Below, piece after piece: positions 36,608 through 46,000 of a stretch of 64,000 bases of DNA. Source of the DNA: Glaciimonas sp. PCH181 (GTDB lineage: Bacteria > Pseudomonadota > Gammaproteobacteria > Burkholderiales > Burkholderiaceae_D). Within the stretch, counting starts at the first letter, position 1. Every line of letters begins with the position of its first letter. The notes beneath the pieces were generated by a model that saw nothing but the letters and a program-made list of their open reading frames with translations, was not told where the DNA came from and did not search any database. Location: contig NZ_PYFP01000001.1 in the NCBI RefSeq assembly GCF_003056055.1, positions 1,364,001-1,428,000 on the forward strand. Reading direction: 5' to 3'. The position numbers and the translations under genes are program-made.

Positions 36608-36952
36608 TTCGGTGGCGTCGATGCGTTGATCGACGTCAACCGGAAGAAACCCAATCTTAGAAATCGTATTGAGGCAGCAACGGAGAAAGCTGTCGCTGCC
36701 TTTGCATTGGAGCAACCCGCGTTCGGCCAAGTACGTGTTTCTAACGAATTGCGTAAGCGGGGCATCTTCGTTTCACCGTCTGGCGTTCGATCTGTTTGGT
36801 TACGCAGTGATCTTGAATCGTTCAAGAAGCGCTTATCGGCTTTAGAGCGGCATGTCGCCCAAACAGGTAATGTGCTCACTGAGGCACAAGTGGTCGCCCT
36901 GGAGAAGAAACAGGAAGACGATGCGTGCAAATGCCCAGAGCAACGGCTGTGA
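36608..36952 (+). pseudogene. IS481-family transposase fragment
   Basis: The reading frame FGGVDALIDVNRKKPNLRNR through SNELRKRGIFVSPSGVRSVW to LTEAQVVALEKKQEDDA matches the N-terminal region of IS481-type transposases. An in-frame stop lies just upstream (tag at 36605) and the frame ends after about 115 codons. The DDE catalytic core is absent, so this is a truncated remnant, not an active element. No terminal repeats were found. Confidence 0.8.
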
Positions 36953-37114
36953 AGCACATCAATGTAATGCCTTATGACTTGCCGATTAATAGTCCCGCAG
37001 CAATGCCGATGCTATTTGTCGAGGCGAGCTCTGACCCGCCTGCTGTCTCTACCCAATAACCGCATCGGGGAATTGCTGCCGCATCACTGGATATCGGCCG
37101 ACTATTCTTTGCCA

Positions 37115-37351
37115 TCATGGCCAGGTCAAGTCCAAACCAAGCATCCTGCTAAGGACGAAGGTGACGAAACCCAGGCCAAGAAGCGATAGCACGAAGACTG
37201 CGGCTATCTTGCCGCCCGCGCGTAGCACCGCGCGCATGTCCCTCTCCTTCTCCTTCGTCCCTTGATCGTAATGCCACTTGATGGCGAAGAACATGCCCGT
37301 GCCTAACACGAGAACCTTGAATGCAATGAAGACTATAGGGATCCAATCCAT
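37115..37351 (-). CDS. Small two-helix membrane protein
   Basis: A 78-residue protein with two hydrophobic segments (IPIVFIAFKVLVLGTGMFFAI and IAAVFVLSLLGLGFVTFVL) joined by a charged loop (KEKERDMRAVLRAGGK). The ATG at 37351 is preferred to an upstream GTG. No family was recognised. It lies in a zone of transposon and regulator fragments, so it may be a passenger or leftover of a mobile region. Confidence 0.5.
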   Translation of the reverse strand: MDWIPIVFIAFKVLVLGTGMFFAIKWHYDQGTKEKERDMRAVLRAGGKIAAVFVLSLLGLGFVTFVLSRMLGLDLTWP

Positions 37352-37429
37352 GATTTTGAGTATTTCCGGGCTATTACTTGACACTATCTATGGTGAGGAG
37401 CACTACCTCAAAACGCTGCTTCAGCAGCT

Positions 37430-37600
37430 TCATTTTTGGGCAAAGGGCAAGTCATGACGAATGAGGTCAGAACTAAGTCCCGTTATGTGTATGGCGTAGG
37501 TGCGGACGCGCTTTACCAGGCCAATATGGTCGAGTGCCATCGCGCGTTCCAGATCAGCCGGTAGGGCAAAGCTCCTAGGCATCCTGTTTGAATCTTTCAT
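37430..37600 (-). CDS. Short ORF, possible truncated helix-turn-helix protein
   Basis: A 56-codon frame that starts with ATG at 37600 after AAAGGTAGA with good spacing. The sequence (MALDHIGLVKRVRTYAIHIT, then GLSSDLIRHD) resembles the helix-turn-helix of FlhC-like activators found on mobile elements, but it is too short for a confident match. It stops abruptly after LPFAQK. It may be the head of a truncated gene. Confidence 0.3.
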   Translation of the reverse strand: MKDSNRMPRSFALPADLERAMALDHIGLVKRVRTYAIHITGLSSDLIRHDLPFAQK

Positions 37601-37755
37601 TACATCTACCTTTGAAATAACAATGGCATCCAGCGGAGTGATTTGCCGAATGCAAATGAGAGAGGAGAAAACGTCCAGCGACTGCCATGCAAGGATGATC
37701 TTGCTGCCGTTCTAAGGCATTCTACTTGAAAGCAATTTCCATACATTGAGACAAA

Positions 37756-38069
37756 ATGTCTCAGTTGATAACCATACAAGATAAAAATTTGCCAATCTGG
37801 TTGCCGCGATTGGCCGTGCACGGCGGCCACGTTTTTTGCAGATTGCGGATGCGTTGAAGGCTGCGGTGGTAAACGGATCGCTGAAACCGGGCGACCGTTT
37901 ACCTCCGCAGCGCCAGTTGGCAGCACAGCTGGACATCTACCTGACGACGATCACACCCGCATACGACGAAGCCAGACGCCGCAACTTGTTGGAGGGCCGC
38001 GGCGCTCGAGGCACTTATGTCGCCGCGTCGAAAGTCGAATTGACCTCGAACCTCGACGAGCATGAATAG
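37756..38069 (+). pseudogene. Truncated, frameshifted MocR/GntR-type regulator
   Basis: The start, ATG at 37756, encodes MSQLITIQDKNLPIWLPRLA, the usual N-terminus of MocR-type regulators. From about 37815 the homology continues in another frame as RPRFLQIADALKAAVVNGSL, KPGDRLPPQRQLAAQL and GARGTYV, the GntR winged helix. The frame ends at 38069 without the aminotransferase-like domain (about 350 residues missing). So one frameshift plus loss of the C-terminal four-fifths. Family known from the sequence; non-functional by inference. Confidence 0.75.
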
Positions 38070-38096
38070 CCGTGCAGCACAACGTCCGCTATGGGT

Positions 38097-38578
38097 CGAG
38101 GCCGTGTAAAAACGTAGAATCACTATCCTCGGGATCAAACGTGTCTTGAGTCGAATTCCTAAGAGTTCGAGAATTTGAAATATCATCACTGTAGCTAACA
38201 AGAATTACCGGAGGTTTTTTGTCGCTGCGGGCATAGTCTTATTTTGAAGATACGAGTTCGCGGACAAAATATCCTTCTTCATGCCCGTATGGCAGCAGCA
38301 CACCAGGATGATAAGAAGGCCGTCCGGTCCGTGCAGGTTGTGCGCCATGGAAGCCGAGTGATCCAAGGTCCAGCGAATCGACAAAGACATCGACCACCCT
38401 CACCGGATTATCTTCAGTGACATAATCCTCAAGTTGTTCTGGTAGCAGGATGCCCTGCGTACGATCCTTTCCTTGGACAAAGCGTTTCATCGGAAACCTC
38501 GATCAGTTATACGATAAGTATCGTGATCGCCAAATCTGGAAATAGTTTACTGGCTGGATGCGTTTTCACACAGCCTCG
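38097..38578 (-). mobile_element. Internally deleted IS1182-family element with both terminal repeats
   Basis: Imperfect terminal inverted repeats are readable: CGAGGCCGTGTAAAAACGTA at 38097-38116 and TGCGTTTTCACACAGCCTCG at 38559-38578, matching at 17 of 20 positions. Between them is the N-terminal part of an IS1182-type transposase on the minus strand. The element is about 482 bp against roughly 1.6 kb or more for a full copy, so most of the transposase is gone. Confidence 0.75.
38239..38490 (-). pseudogene. IS1182-family transposase N-terminal fragment
   Basis: The frame starts MKRFVQGKDRTQGILLPEQL, continues EDYVTEDNPVRVVDVFVDSL and GFHGAQPARTGRPSYHPGVLL, the conserved N-terminus of IS1182 transposases, then turns into unrelated residues (PYGHEEGYF) at a deletion or frameshift point near 38300. 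About 65 recognisable residues of roughly 450. Confidence 0.82.
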
Positions 38579-38620
38579 AACCAAAGCAGTCAGATACCAA
38601 AGCTATTACTGCGTGAGAGT

Positions 38621-39520
38621 TTATGCCCTCATTGTTAGAGCAAGCCTCACTACGTCCTTCGCCGGAGGTTGTCCAAACTGACGGGAGTATTCTCTGCTGA
38701 ACTGGGTCGAACTTTGATAGCCGACTTCATAGGCTGCTGCTATAACACTGTAGCCAGCAGAAATTAGCAAGGTACGAGCTTTTAGCAGGCGAATTTGCTT
38801 TTGATATTGAACCGGACTTAGCGCCGTGACTGATTTAAAGTGACGGTGAAATGCCGATACACTCATGGCTGCGCTGTCAGCCAAGTCATCCACACGCAGA
38901 GGCTCAGCATAATCACGACGAATTATTTGGATTGCCAAATTGACCTTAGACAAAGCAGTGTCTGGCAGAGCAATGTCGCGCAACATCCATCCCATAGGCC
39001 CCTCTATGACGCGATAGAGAATTTCACGCTCATAAGCGGGGGCCAGCGCAGGAATATCATTCGGATGTTTCATAAGTCGAAGCATACGAACCCATGCATC
39101 CAGCAGTTCTGGCGTTACCTTCGCAACAGAAAATCCTGATGAATAATCAATTTTTTTTACAGTATTAGGCAAGTCAGCAAGGAGATTTGCAATGATGCCC
39201 GCGTCCAAGGTCAGACTTACTGCAAGATATGGTTCTCCATTATCTGCTGGACGAACTACACCTGCAGCAGGAAGGTCTACTGACATAACAAAATAGGTTG
39301 ATGGGTCGTACTGCAAGGTTCGCCCACCCACTGTCATTAACTTACTACCTCGTAAAATGAGATTAATCATCGGGTCATAAACCGCTGCGAGTTCGTGTTC
39401 CGGGATTGTCCCTTGAACCATCGCCACACGGGGAATGCCCGTTTCGGTACGTCGATTTTGTGCATGCGCCGCCAGCGCACGCAACTCATTCAGTTGATTA
39501 TCCATACTGCGATTAAACAT
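38621..39520 (-). CDS. AraC-family transcription regulator
   Basis: A 299-residue regulator with an AraC_N-type N-terminal domain (about 25-180; YDPMINLILRGSKLMTVGG, YLAVSLTLDAGIIANLLADL) and a C-terminal pair of helix-turn-helix motifs (LADSAAMSVSAFHRHFKSVT and YEVGYQSSTQFSREYSRQFG). It resembles regulators such as YqhC that control an adjacent oxidoreductase. It is divergent from the SDR gene at 39644, its probable target before that gene was truncated. A start at 39505 is also possible; neither has a clear Shine-Dalgarno. Confidence 0.88.
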   Translation of the reverse strand: MFNRSMDNQLNELRALAAHAQNRRTETGIPRVAMVQGTIPEHELAAVYDPMINLILRGSKLMTVGGRTLQYDPSTYFVMSVDLPAAGVVRPADNGEPYLAVSLTLDAGIIANLLADLPNTVKKIDYSSGFSVAKVTPELLDAWVRMLRLMKHPNDIPALAPAYEREILYRVIEGPMGWMLRDIALPDTALSKVNLAIQIIRRDYAEPLRVDDLADSAAMSVSAFHRHFKSVTALSPVQYQKQIRLLKARTLLISAGYSVIAAAYEVGYQSSTQFSREYSRQFGQPPAKDVVRLALTMRA

Positions 39521-39643
39521 CAGCTAAAAGCAGTACGCAATCGAAAAACAGGATTAGGCAGATTTGAGGCATGAATTGGCATGCCCACCTTAACACCAAT
39601 ATATATCGTGGAGGCTCTTATAAAAGATTATTGGAGCTTCTAA

Positions 39644-39883
39644 ATGAACGTTGTCATCATCACCGGCGGGAGCCGTGGAATCGGAGCAAGTACGGCGCGA
39701 GAATGTGCTCGTCGCGGATTTGGTGTCATCCTCACCTACAACAACCAATCAACGAAGGCTGACGAAGTAGTGAATCAAATTTACAGCTCAGGCGGAAAGG
39801 CAGTTGCTTTGAAGCTGGATGTTGGTGATACAACCTCATTTCTAGCGTTTCGCCACGACGTACAGGCAGAAAGAGGCTGGTAA
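39644..39883 (+). pseudogene. Short-chain dehydrogenase, truncated after the Rossmann half
   Basis: A good Shine-Dalgarno (GGAGC) precedes ATG at 39644. The frame encodes VVIITGGSRGIGASTARECA (TGxxxGIG nucleotide motif), VILTYNNQSTKADEVVNQI and LKLDVGDTTSF, the first third of a classical SDR. At about 39872 homology ends (AERGW stop), before the NNAG and YxxxK catalytic motifs. Downstream, a different frame reads QVSDLGVQMQDSGVPLLLQA, the tail of an unrelated unrecognised protein. Therefore a deletion fused two genes; the enzyme cannot work. Confidence 0.82.
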
Positions 39884-40008
39884 GCAGGTGTCCGATCTCG
39901 GCGTGCAAATGCAGGACAGCGGTGTACCACTACTACTTCAAGCTATGGAAAGACAAACCGAAGCCTTTTGGGGGAAGCAATTTTTAGCCCCCCCCCCCAC
40001 TGAATTTA

Positions 40009-41088
40009 TTAAAAGAAATGACGTATGCCGACGCCAACAGCATAACCACTAGATAAATTACTTTGCGTTCCGTATAGACTATTTATGTAAATCTCAGAGC
40101 GCTTTGATAAATTGTAATCGTACCCAATAGCCAATTGTGCGATGGTCGTTGACTTTGCGGCCACAGCGTATTTTGTATTTGCGTATTCAAGAAGGAATTT
40201 GCCATTTCCGGCAGGTATTGAGGTGCTTACTTGGTAAGTCTTGGCATCTGTACCCGTAGAGGTTTGCTTAGCATCCTGATAGGTAGCAAACGCTTTGATA
40301 ATACCGAAATCATAACTCCCACCCAAGAAGTAGGTTGTGGCAGGAGTACTAGCAGTTACTGCGTTTGGATTCCCAGCGCCGGGCTCACCCAGTTTTGTTT
40401 GTTGCCAGTACGCTGCCAAACCGAGGGGACCATTGGAATACATGAGGTTGCCACCATAATTGGCTTGATTACTCTTACCAGCGACACCGCCGAAAGCGTA
40501 ATTAAGATTGACTTGAACTCCTCCGAATTTAGGGGATGTATAGCGCACCTGGTTGTTCCACGAGGTATCGCCTACCAATCCATTTCCAGCGCCCGCGCCG
40601 AATGGTCCTTTGGTTCCATTCAACACGAAATCAAAATAGGTCGCATGCCAAAGAGGGCTATAGCTGACAGCCGGACCAAAGGCATTAAACAGAATTGTAG
40701 GAATATAGGTCGGCGAGACATCTCGACCAAGGCTAACCGCACCGTAGTCGCCTGAGATATTAACCCAAGACGAACGCATAAATAATGTACCTGATGGATT
40801 GGCAGCGGTTTGGCCACCGATATATGTCCCCGTTGCCAGATTTAGAAATGAGGACAATTCAAAATTCACTTTCATGCCTCCACCCAGCTCCTCGGATCCT
40901 TTGAAGCCGAGTGCGGAGGTTTGCAATCCACCTGGCTGTAAACCGACGGTGCTGGAATCGGCACCATTTTTTTTAGCTGAACTGACCCCCAAGTCTGCTA
41001 TGCCAAATATCGTCACGTTCGATTGAGCGATCGCGAAAGATCCGTAAGTGGTAGAAATCAGACCGAGCGCTATCAATGTTTTTTTCAT
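40009..41088 (-). CDS. Gram-negative trimeric porin, Burkholderiales type
   Basis: A 359-residue outer-membrane beta-barrel. The signal peptide (about 1-21) is followed by SNVTIFGIADLGV. The loop pattern GSEELGGGMKVNFELSSFLN, SWVNISGDYGAVSLGRD and the C-terminal VGIRHFF with terminal Phe are classical for the porin_4 group. The start has AAGGAGATAAG upstream, a near ideal ribosome site. It provides general small-solute uptake, possibly for acids used by the catabolic island further on. An 11-nt poly-C run lies 10 bp beyond its stop. Confidence 0.93.
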   Translation of the reverse strand: MKKTLIALGLISTTYGSFAIAQSNVTIFGIADLGVSSAKKNGADSSTVGLQPGGLQTSALGFKGSEELGGGMKVNFELSSFLNLATGTYIGGQTAANPSGTLFMRSSWVNISGDYGAVSLGRDVSPTYIPTILFNAFGPAVSYSPLWHATYFDFVLNGTKGPFGAGAGNGLVGDTSWNNQVRYTSPKFGGVQVNLNYAFGGVAGKSNQANYGGNLMYSNGPLGLAAYWQQTKLGEPGAGNPNAVTASTPATTYFLGGSYDFGIIKAFATYQDAKQTSTGTDAKTYQVSTSIPAGNGKFLLEYANTKYAVAAKSTTIAQLAIGYDYNLSKRSEIYINSLYGTQSNLSSGYAVGVGIRHFF

Positions 41089-41603
41089 CTTATCTCCTTA
41101 ATTTATTAGTATTTCGGCGTTTTTGGCTAGACAAACAAGAACCAAAAATAAGGCCTACCTCGAGGGCCTCGTAAACATACAATTCGGTTGGGAAGTAGTG
41201 GGGAACATGGCGAACTCTGAATATAAGCCAGCCCATTTATGCCCAAACTGATTGTTTGCGAGTACTCTCTGGTCGCACTTTACGAAATTTCAATCAATAG
41301 ATAAAATACTAAATTTCTATTTAATTAATAGAACATTTGAATGCACTCATAGGCTGCTGAAAAAAGCTATGAAGACTTTCGGATTTTAGTAATGATGATT
41401 CAAAGGCAATTTGACGCGACCTCGTGTGAGACTTGGAAACGGGTTTCTAGCCGGCTTTTATCGATGTGGCACAGAATTTCGTGACGTCCGATTTACCATT
41501 GATTTCTCAAGAAGAATCGCTCTGACCGCATAACGTATTTCCGTAACCTTCTTTTACAGGGGCGGGGATTTTTTCAATAGCCTGTTAATGACCGAGATTC
41601 AAT
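41089..41603. other. Intergenic region between porin and LysR genes
   Basis: About 515 bp, AT-rich near the porin (promoter side) and then without a reading frame that resembles a known family. It must hold the divergent promoters. No operator was recognised. Confidence 0.5.
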
Positions 41604-42521
41604 ATGATTAATTTTCATTCTGGAATCAAATTACGTCAATTGCAGTATTTTCTTGCGGTTGCCGAAACACTACATTTCTCCAAGGCAGCAGAGCGGCTTT
41701 TTGTGACCCAACCGACTTTGTCACATCAGATCGCCGAACTTGAAACGCATATAGGAATGCCGTTATTCGATCGAGCAGGTAAAAATGTCCGTATTACCGA
41801 AGCGGGGGAAGTATTTGCGGCATTCGCGACGCGCGCGCTTAGAGAGTTGGAAGGAGGCTGTATCGCGCTCCGCGAACTAGAAGGGCTCCAGCGGGGGACC
41901 CTTAACATCGGCGCCAGCCAGTCTTTCGTTCGAAAGCTTTTTCCGCCCATTTTGGGAGAATTTATTAATCGCTTTCCGGCGATCAAACTTAACATAGAGG
42001 AGATGACTGCATCGGAAATAGAGACCCGATTGGCCAACGGAAGTCTTGACCTTGGCATCGCGTTTGAACCTTCAGTGCTTGAAGATACCGAATTAGAGCC
42101 GTTACTCAAAGAGCGTCTCTTTCTCGTGGTTGGCCACAACAATAAATTTGCGACGCGGACCAGTGTTCGTCTTATCGAGTTAAGTGGCGAGCCGATGGTT
42201 TTCTTTACTCGCGTGTATTCAACCCGGACTTTAGTCGATCAATTTTTTGACCAGGCTAAGGCAACGTTGAACGTCGTTTGTGAGACCAACTCGATTGATG
42301 TGATGTTAGGCGTTGTGTCACAAACTAATGTGGCGACGATTCTTCCGGAAGGAACAATTGAGAAGCGACCCAACATTCATGTCTTACCGATATTGGATCC
42401 GGTTCCTATGCGTGTATCCGCATTGCTCTGGTCACGACATAGTTTTCGTACTTTTGCAGCCCGAACTTTCGCCCAAATGGTACGCGAACACTTCATCTCC
42501 ATGTTGCCGTTCCAGCCTTAA
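41604..42521 (+). CDS. LysR-type transcription regulator, CynR/CatM-like
   Basis: A 305-residue regulator with the N-terminal winged HTH (LRQLQYFLAVAETLHFSKAA, VTQPTLSHQIAELE) and a C-terminal periplasmic-binding-like effector domain (LNIGASQSFVRKLFPPIL; DLGIAFEPSVLEDTELEPLL). The effector is unknown. It is divergent from the porin and followed by a group II intron. It is the nearest complete regulator to the catabolic island and so a candidate controller, but no binding site could be tied to it. Confidence 0.9.
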   Translation: MINFHSGIKLRQLQYFLAVAETLHFSKAAERLFVTQPTLSHQIAELETHIGMPLFDRAGKNVRITEAGEVFAAFATRALRELEGGCIALRELEGLQRGTLNIGASQSFVRKLFPPILGEFINRFPAIKLNIEEMTASEIETRLANGSLDLGIAFEPSVLEDTELEPLLKERLFLVVGHNNKFATRTSVRLIELSGEPMVFFTRVYSTRTLVDQFFDQAKATLNVVCETNSIDVMLGVVSQTNVATILPEGTIEKRPNIHVLPILDPVPMRVSALLWSRHSFRTFAARTFAQMVREHFISMLPFQP

Positions 42522-42599
42522 GATAGGAAAGGTGATCGGTGGCTAAAGTCATTTAAATACCTGCGCTTGAACCGCTGGCGCCCTTCGCGGACGGCATGC

Positions 42600-43032
42600 G
42601 TGCGACGCAACTAAGAATGAGTGTGCAAAATTCTGGTTGGGCGTCCTAACGGAGCTCAAAAACCGGGGCTTGCAAGAAAAGTAAAGGCCGGACTGTAACG
42701 GTCTGGATCGCGATTCAGGATTTGTCGCGATCTGAAAGCATGCCCACTTCCACCGGGTGCAGCAGTCGTCGGACGGCTGTGAAGACTCTACTAGTGCTCA
42801 ATGAGCACTACCCAGGTTCAGCAAGAGAAGCAACTATCCGCAAAACGGATGGTTCTACGTCTCCGCAATGAGAATCAGGCGGTGACGCCGGCGAAGACTA
42901 GTGGATAGGGAAACTTTTCCATGAAATCGGCCTCGGTATTGAGGCTTTTACTGTGCTTGAGCCATGTCCGGTGAAAGTCGCAAGCACGGTTCTGAGGGGG
43001 GCGGCGCAGGAATGCTATGCTGCTACCCGCCC
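42600..43032 (+). ncRNA. ORF-less group II intron
   Basis: Starts with the group II 5' consensus GTGCGAC at 42600-42606. Domain V is a 34-nt hairpin at 42959-42992 (GAGCC arm, GTGAAAGTCG tip region, GGTTC arm), exactly the canonical length, with one A-C mismatch in the stem. Domain VI (about 42996-43030) has GGGCGG...CCGCCC arms with an unpaired A candidate in CTACCC. The total is about 433 nt with no room for the reverse transcriptase/maturase usually held in domain IV. It ends about 8 bp from the pyc stop, antisense to it. The ends are inferred from consensus. Confidence 0.75.
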
Positions 43033-43040
43033 ACCCTCGC

Positions 43041-46000
43041 TCACTCCAGCCATTCGATCAACAGATCCTTCGCCGCGACAACCGTACCGGGCTTCACGTG
43101 AATACGCTTGATGACCACATCGCGCTCAGCACGAATCATGGTTTCCATTTTCATGGCTTCCAACGACACCATCGGCTCCCCTTTTAACACTTTTTGCCCA
43201 ACCTTGACCGCAACGGTCACTACCATTCCGGGCATCGGCGCACCTAGATGCAGCGAATTGCCATTTTCCGCTTGCGGGTGGATGGCAGCTTTGACGGCCC
43301 CGGCGCGGTCGATGCGCACTAGGCGCGGCTGGCCGTTGAGCTCGAAGAATAGCTTGTCCTGGCCTTCCTCTACTACCTCGGTTTTCCCTTGCAAGCGCAG
43401 CACTAGGGTCTTGCCCTGATCAATGTTGATCGAGGTTTCCTCCCCATCCTGCATGCCGTAAAAAAATATTGGGGTCGGCAGCACGCTGACATCACCATAG
43501 TGGCGGCGGTGTTCGGCATAATCGCAAAACACTTTCGGGTACATCAGATAAGAAGACAACTCCTGCTCGCTGATAGCGCGACCGACCGCTTTTTCGGCTT
43601 GACTGCGCACCATGTCGAAGTCGACTGGCGGCAGACTGGCACCAAGCCGGCCTGACAGCGGCTGTTCGTCCTGCAAAATCTTGCGTTCCAATTCTTTCGG
43701 GAAGCCTTCGGGCGGGAAGCCGAGTTCGCCCTTGAACATCGAGATTACCGATTGTGGAAAACCAATTTCCTTGTCCGGATTGCAAACATCGTCCGGTGTC
43801 AAATCGTTGGCAACCATAAATAACGCCATATCACCAACTACTTTGGAGGTTGGCGTAACCTTGACGATGTCCCCGAACAAGTGGTTGACATCGGCATAGG
43901 CCTGTGACACTTCGGCCCAGCGATGGGCCAGGCCCATCGCACGCGCCTGTTCACGCAGATTGGTATATTGGCCGCCGGGCATCGCATGGCGGTACACGTC
44001 CGACGTACCAGAACGGATGACTGCCTCGAACGGCGCGTAATTACGGCGTATGCCTTCCCAGTATTGAGAAATCGCAAACATCGCATCGTGTTCGAACCCC
44101 GGATCACGCGTGCTGCCCCGAAGCGCTGCCGCAATCGAGCCCAGATTCGGCTGCGACGTTAGGCCGCTCATCGCATCCATCGCGCAATCGACCGCATCGC
44201 AGCCTGCTTCAATTGCTGCCAGCACGCTGGCGGCCGAGATGCCGCTGGTATCATGGGTATGGAAATGAATCGGCAGGCCAACCTCCTGCCTGAGCTCCTT
44301 GACCAACATGCGCGCCGCTTCTGGCTTGCACACGCCAGCCATGTCCTTGATCCCTAGAATGTTGGCGCCGGCGCGTTCCAATTCTTTCGCCATCGTGACG
44401 TAATACTTGAGGTCGTACTTCGGACGCCCCTTGTCGAGCATGTCGCCGGTATAGCAGATGGTGCCTTCGCACAGCGCACCGGCTTCGCGCACCGCATCCA
44501 TCGCCACTCGCATGTTCTCGACCCAGTTCAGCGAATCGAATACGCGGAACACATCAATCCCGCCCTTAGCCGCCTGTTGCACGAAATGCTGCACCACATT
44601 GTCCGGATAGTTGGTATAGCCGACTGCATTGGATGCGCGCAGCAACATCTGGAACAAGATGTTTGGGACGCGCTCGCGCAATTGCGACAGACGATCCCAC
44701 GGATCTTCCTTCAGGAAGCGCATCGCAACGTCGAAAGTCGCGCCGCCCCAGCATTCTAGCGAAAACAACTCAGGCAGCATGCGCGCATAATACGGCGCGA
44801 TTGCTAGCATGTCGGCGGTACGCATGCGGGTCGCAAACAACGACTGGTGCGCGTCGCGCATGGTAGTGTCAGTCAGCAAAACGCGCGGCTGTTCCCGCAT
44901 CCATTCCGAGAATTTTTCCGGTCCCAGTTCGAACAACTTGTCACGGCTGCCAAGCGGGATCGGTGCCAAGCGACTGGATATCGGCAGAATTGGATGCGGC
45001 AAGATGCCTTCAGGACTGGTGCGTCCTTTCATATCTGGATTACCGTTAACTACCACCTCGCCGACGAAGCGAAGCAGGCGCGTGGCGCGGTCGCGGCGTT
45101 TAGCGAACTTGAACAGTTCCGGCGTGCTGTCGATAAAGCGGGTGGTGCACTCGCTCGACTTGAACTCCGGATGATTGATCACGTTCTCCAGGAACTGCAG
45201 ATTGGTCGATACACCACGAATGCGGAATTCCCGCAACGCACGATCCATTCGTATAATCGCCTCGTCCGAAGTTTGCCCCCAGGTTGTAACTTTGACCAGC
45301 AACGAATCGTAGTAAGGCGTGATGATCGCACCGGCATATGCTGTGCCGCCATCGAGCCGTACGCCAAAACCTGCTGCGCTGCGATAGGCGGTCAGGCGAC
45401 CGTAATCCGGCGTAAAGTTTTTTTCGGGATCTTCTGTAGTGACACGGCATTGCAGTGCATTACCGTTCAATCGGATCTCCGCTTGCGGTGGCACACCGGC
45501 CAAAGGTATCCCCTCAATAGTTACGTGTGAACCGATCATCGCCCCTTCGCAGATGCGGATCTGCGCCTTGACAATATCGATACCTGTGACCTGCTCGGTC
45601 ACTGTATGCTCAACCTGAATGCGTGGATTGACCTCAATGAAATAGAACTCGCCAGTGTCGGCATCCATCAAGAATTCGACGGTACCTGCATGCGTGTAGT
45701 TGACGGCTAGCCCCAATCGCAATGCAGCATCACACAATTTTGTGCGGTCCACCTCATTCAGGTAGGGTGCAGGCGCACGCTCGACAACCTTCTGGTTGCG
45801 GCGCTGCACAGTACAATCGCGCTCGAACAGGTGTACCAAATTACCATGCTGGTCGCCCAAGATCTGCACTTCAACATGGCGCGCGCGACGCACCAGTTTC
45901 TCCAGATACATCTCGTCATTGCCAAATGCCGCCAGCGCCTCGCGTCGGGCCATTTCCAGATGAGACGGCAGGTCAGCCTCGGATTCGATCACGCGCATAC

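Noticed and set aside
36626..36639. TTGATCGACGTCAA, an FNR-like palindrome
   Set aside because: It deviates at a key position of the second half site (GTCAA) and lies inside the IS481 coding fragment.
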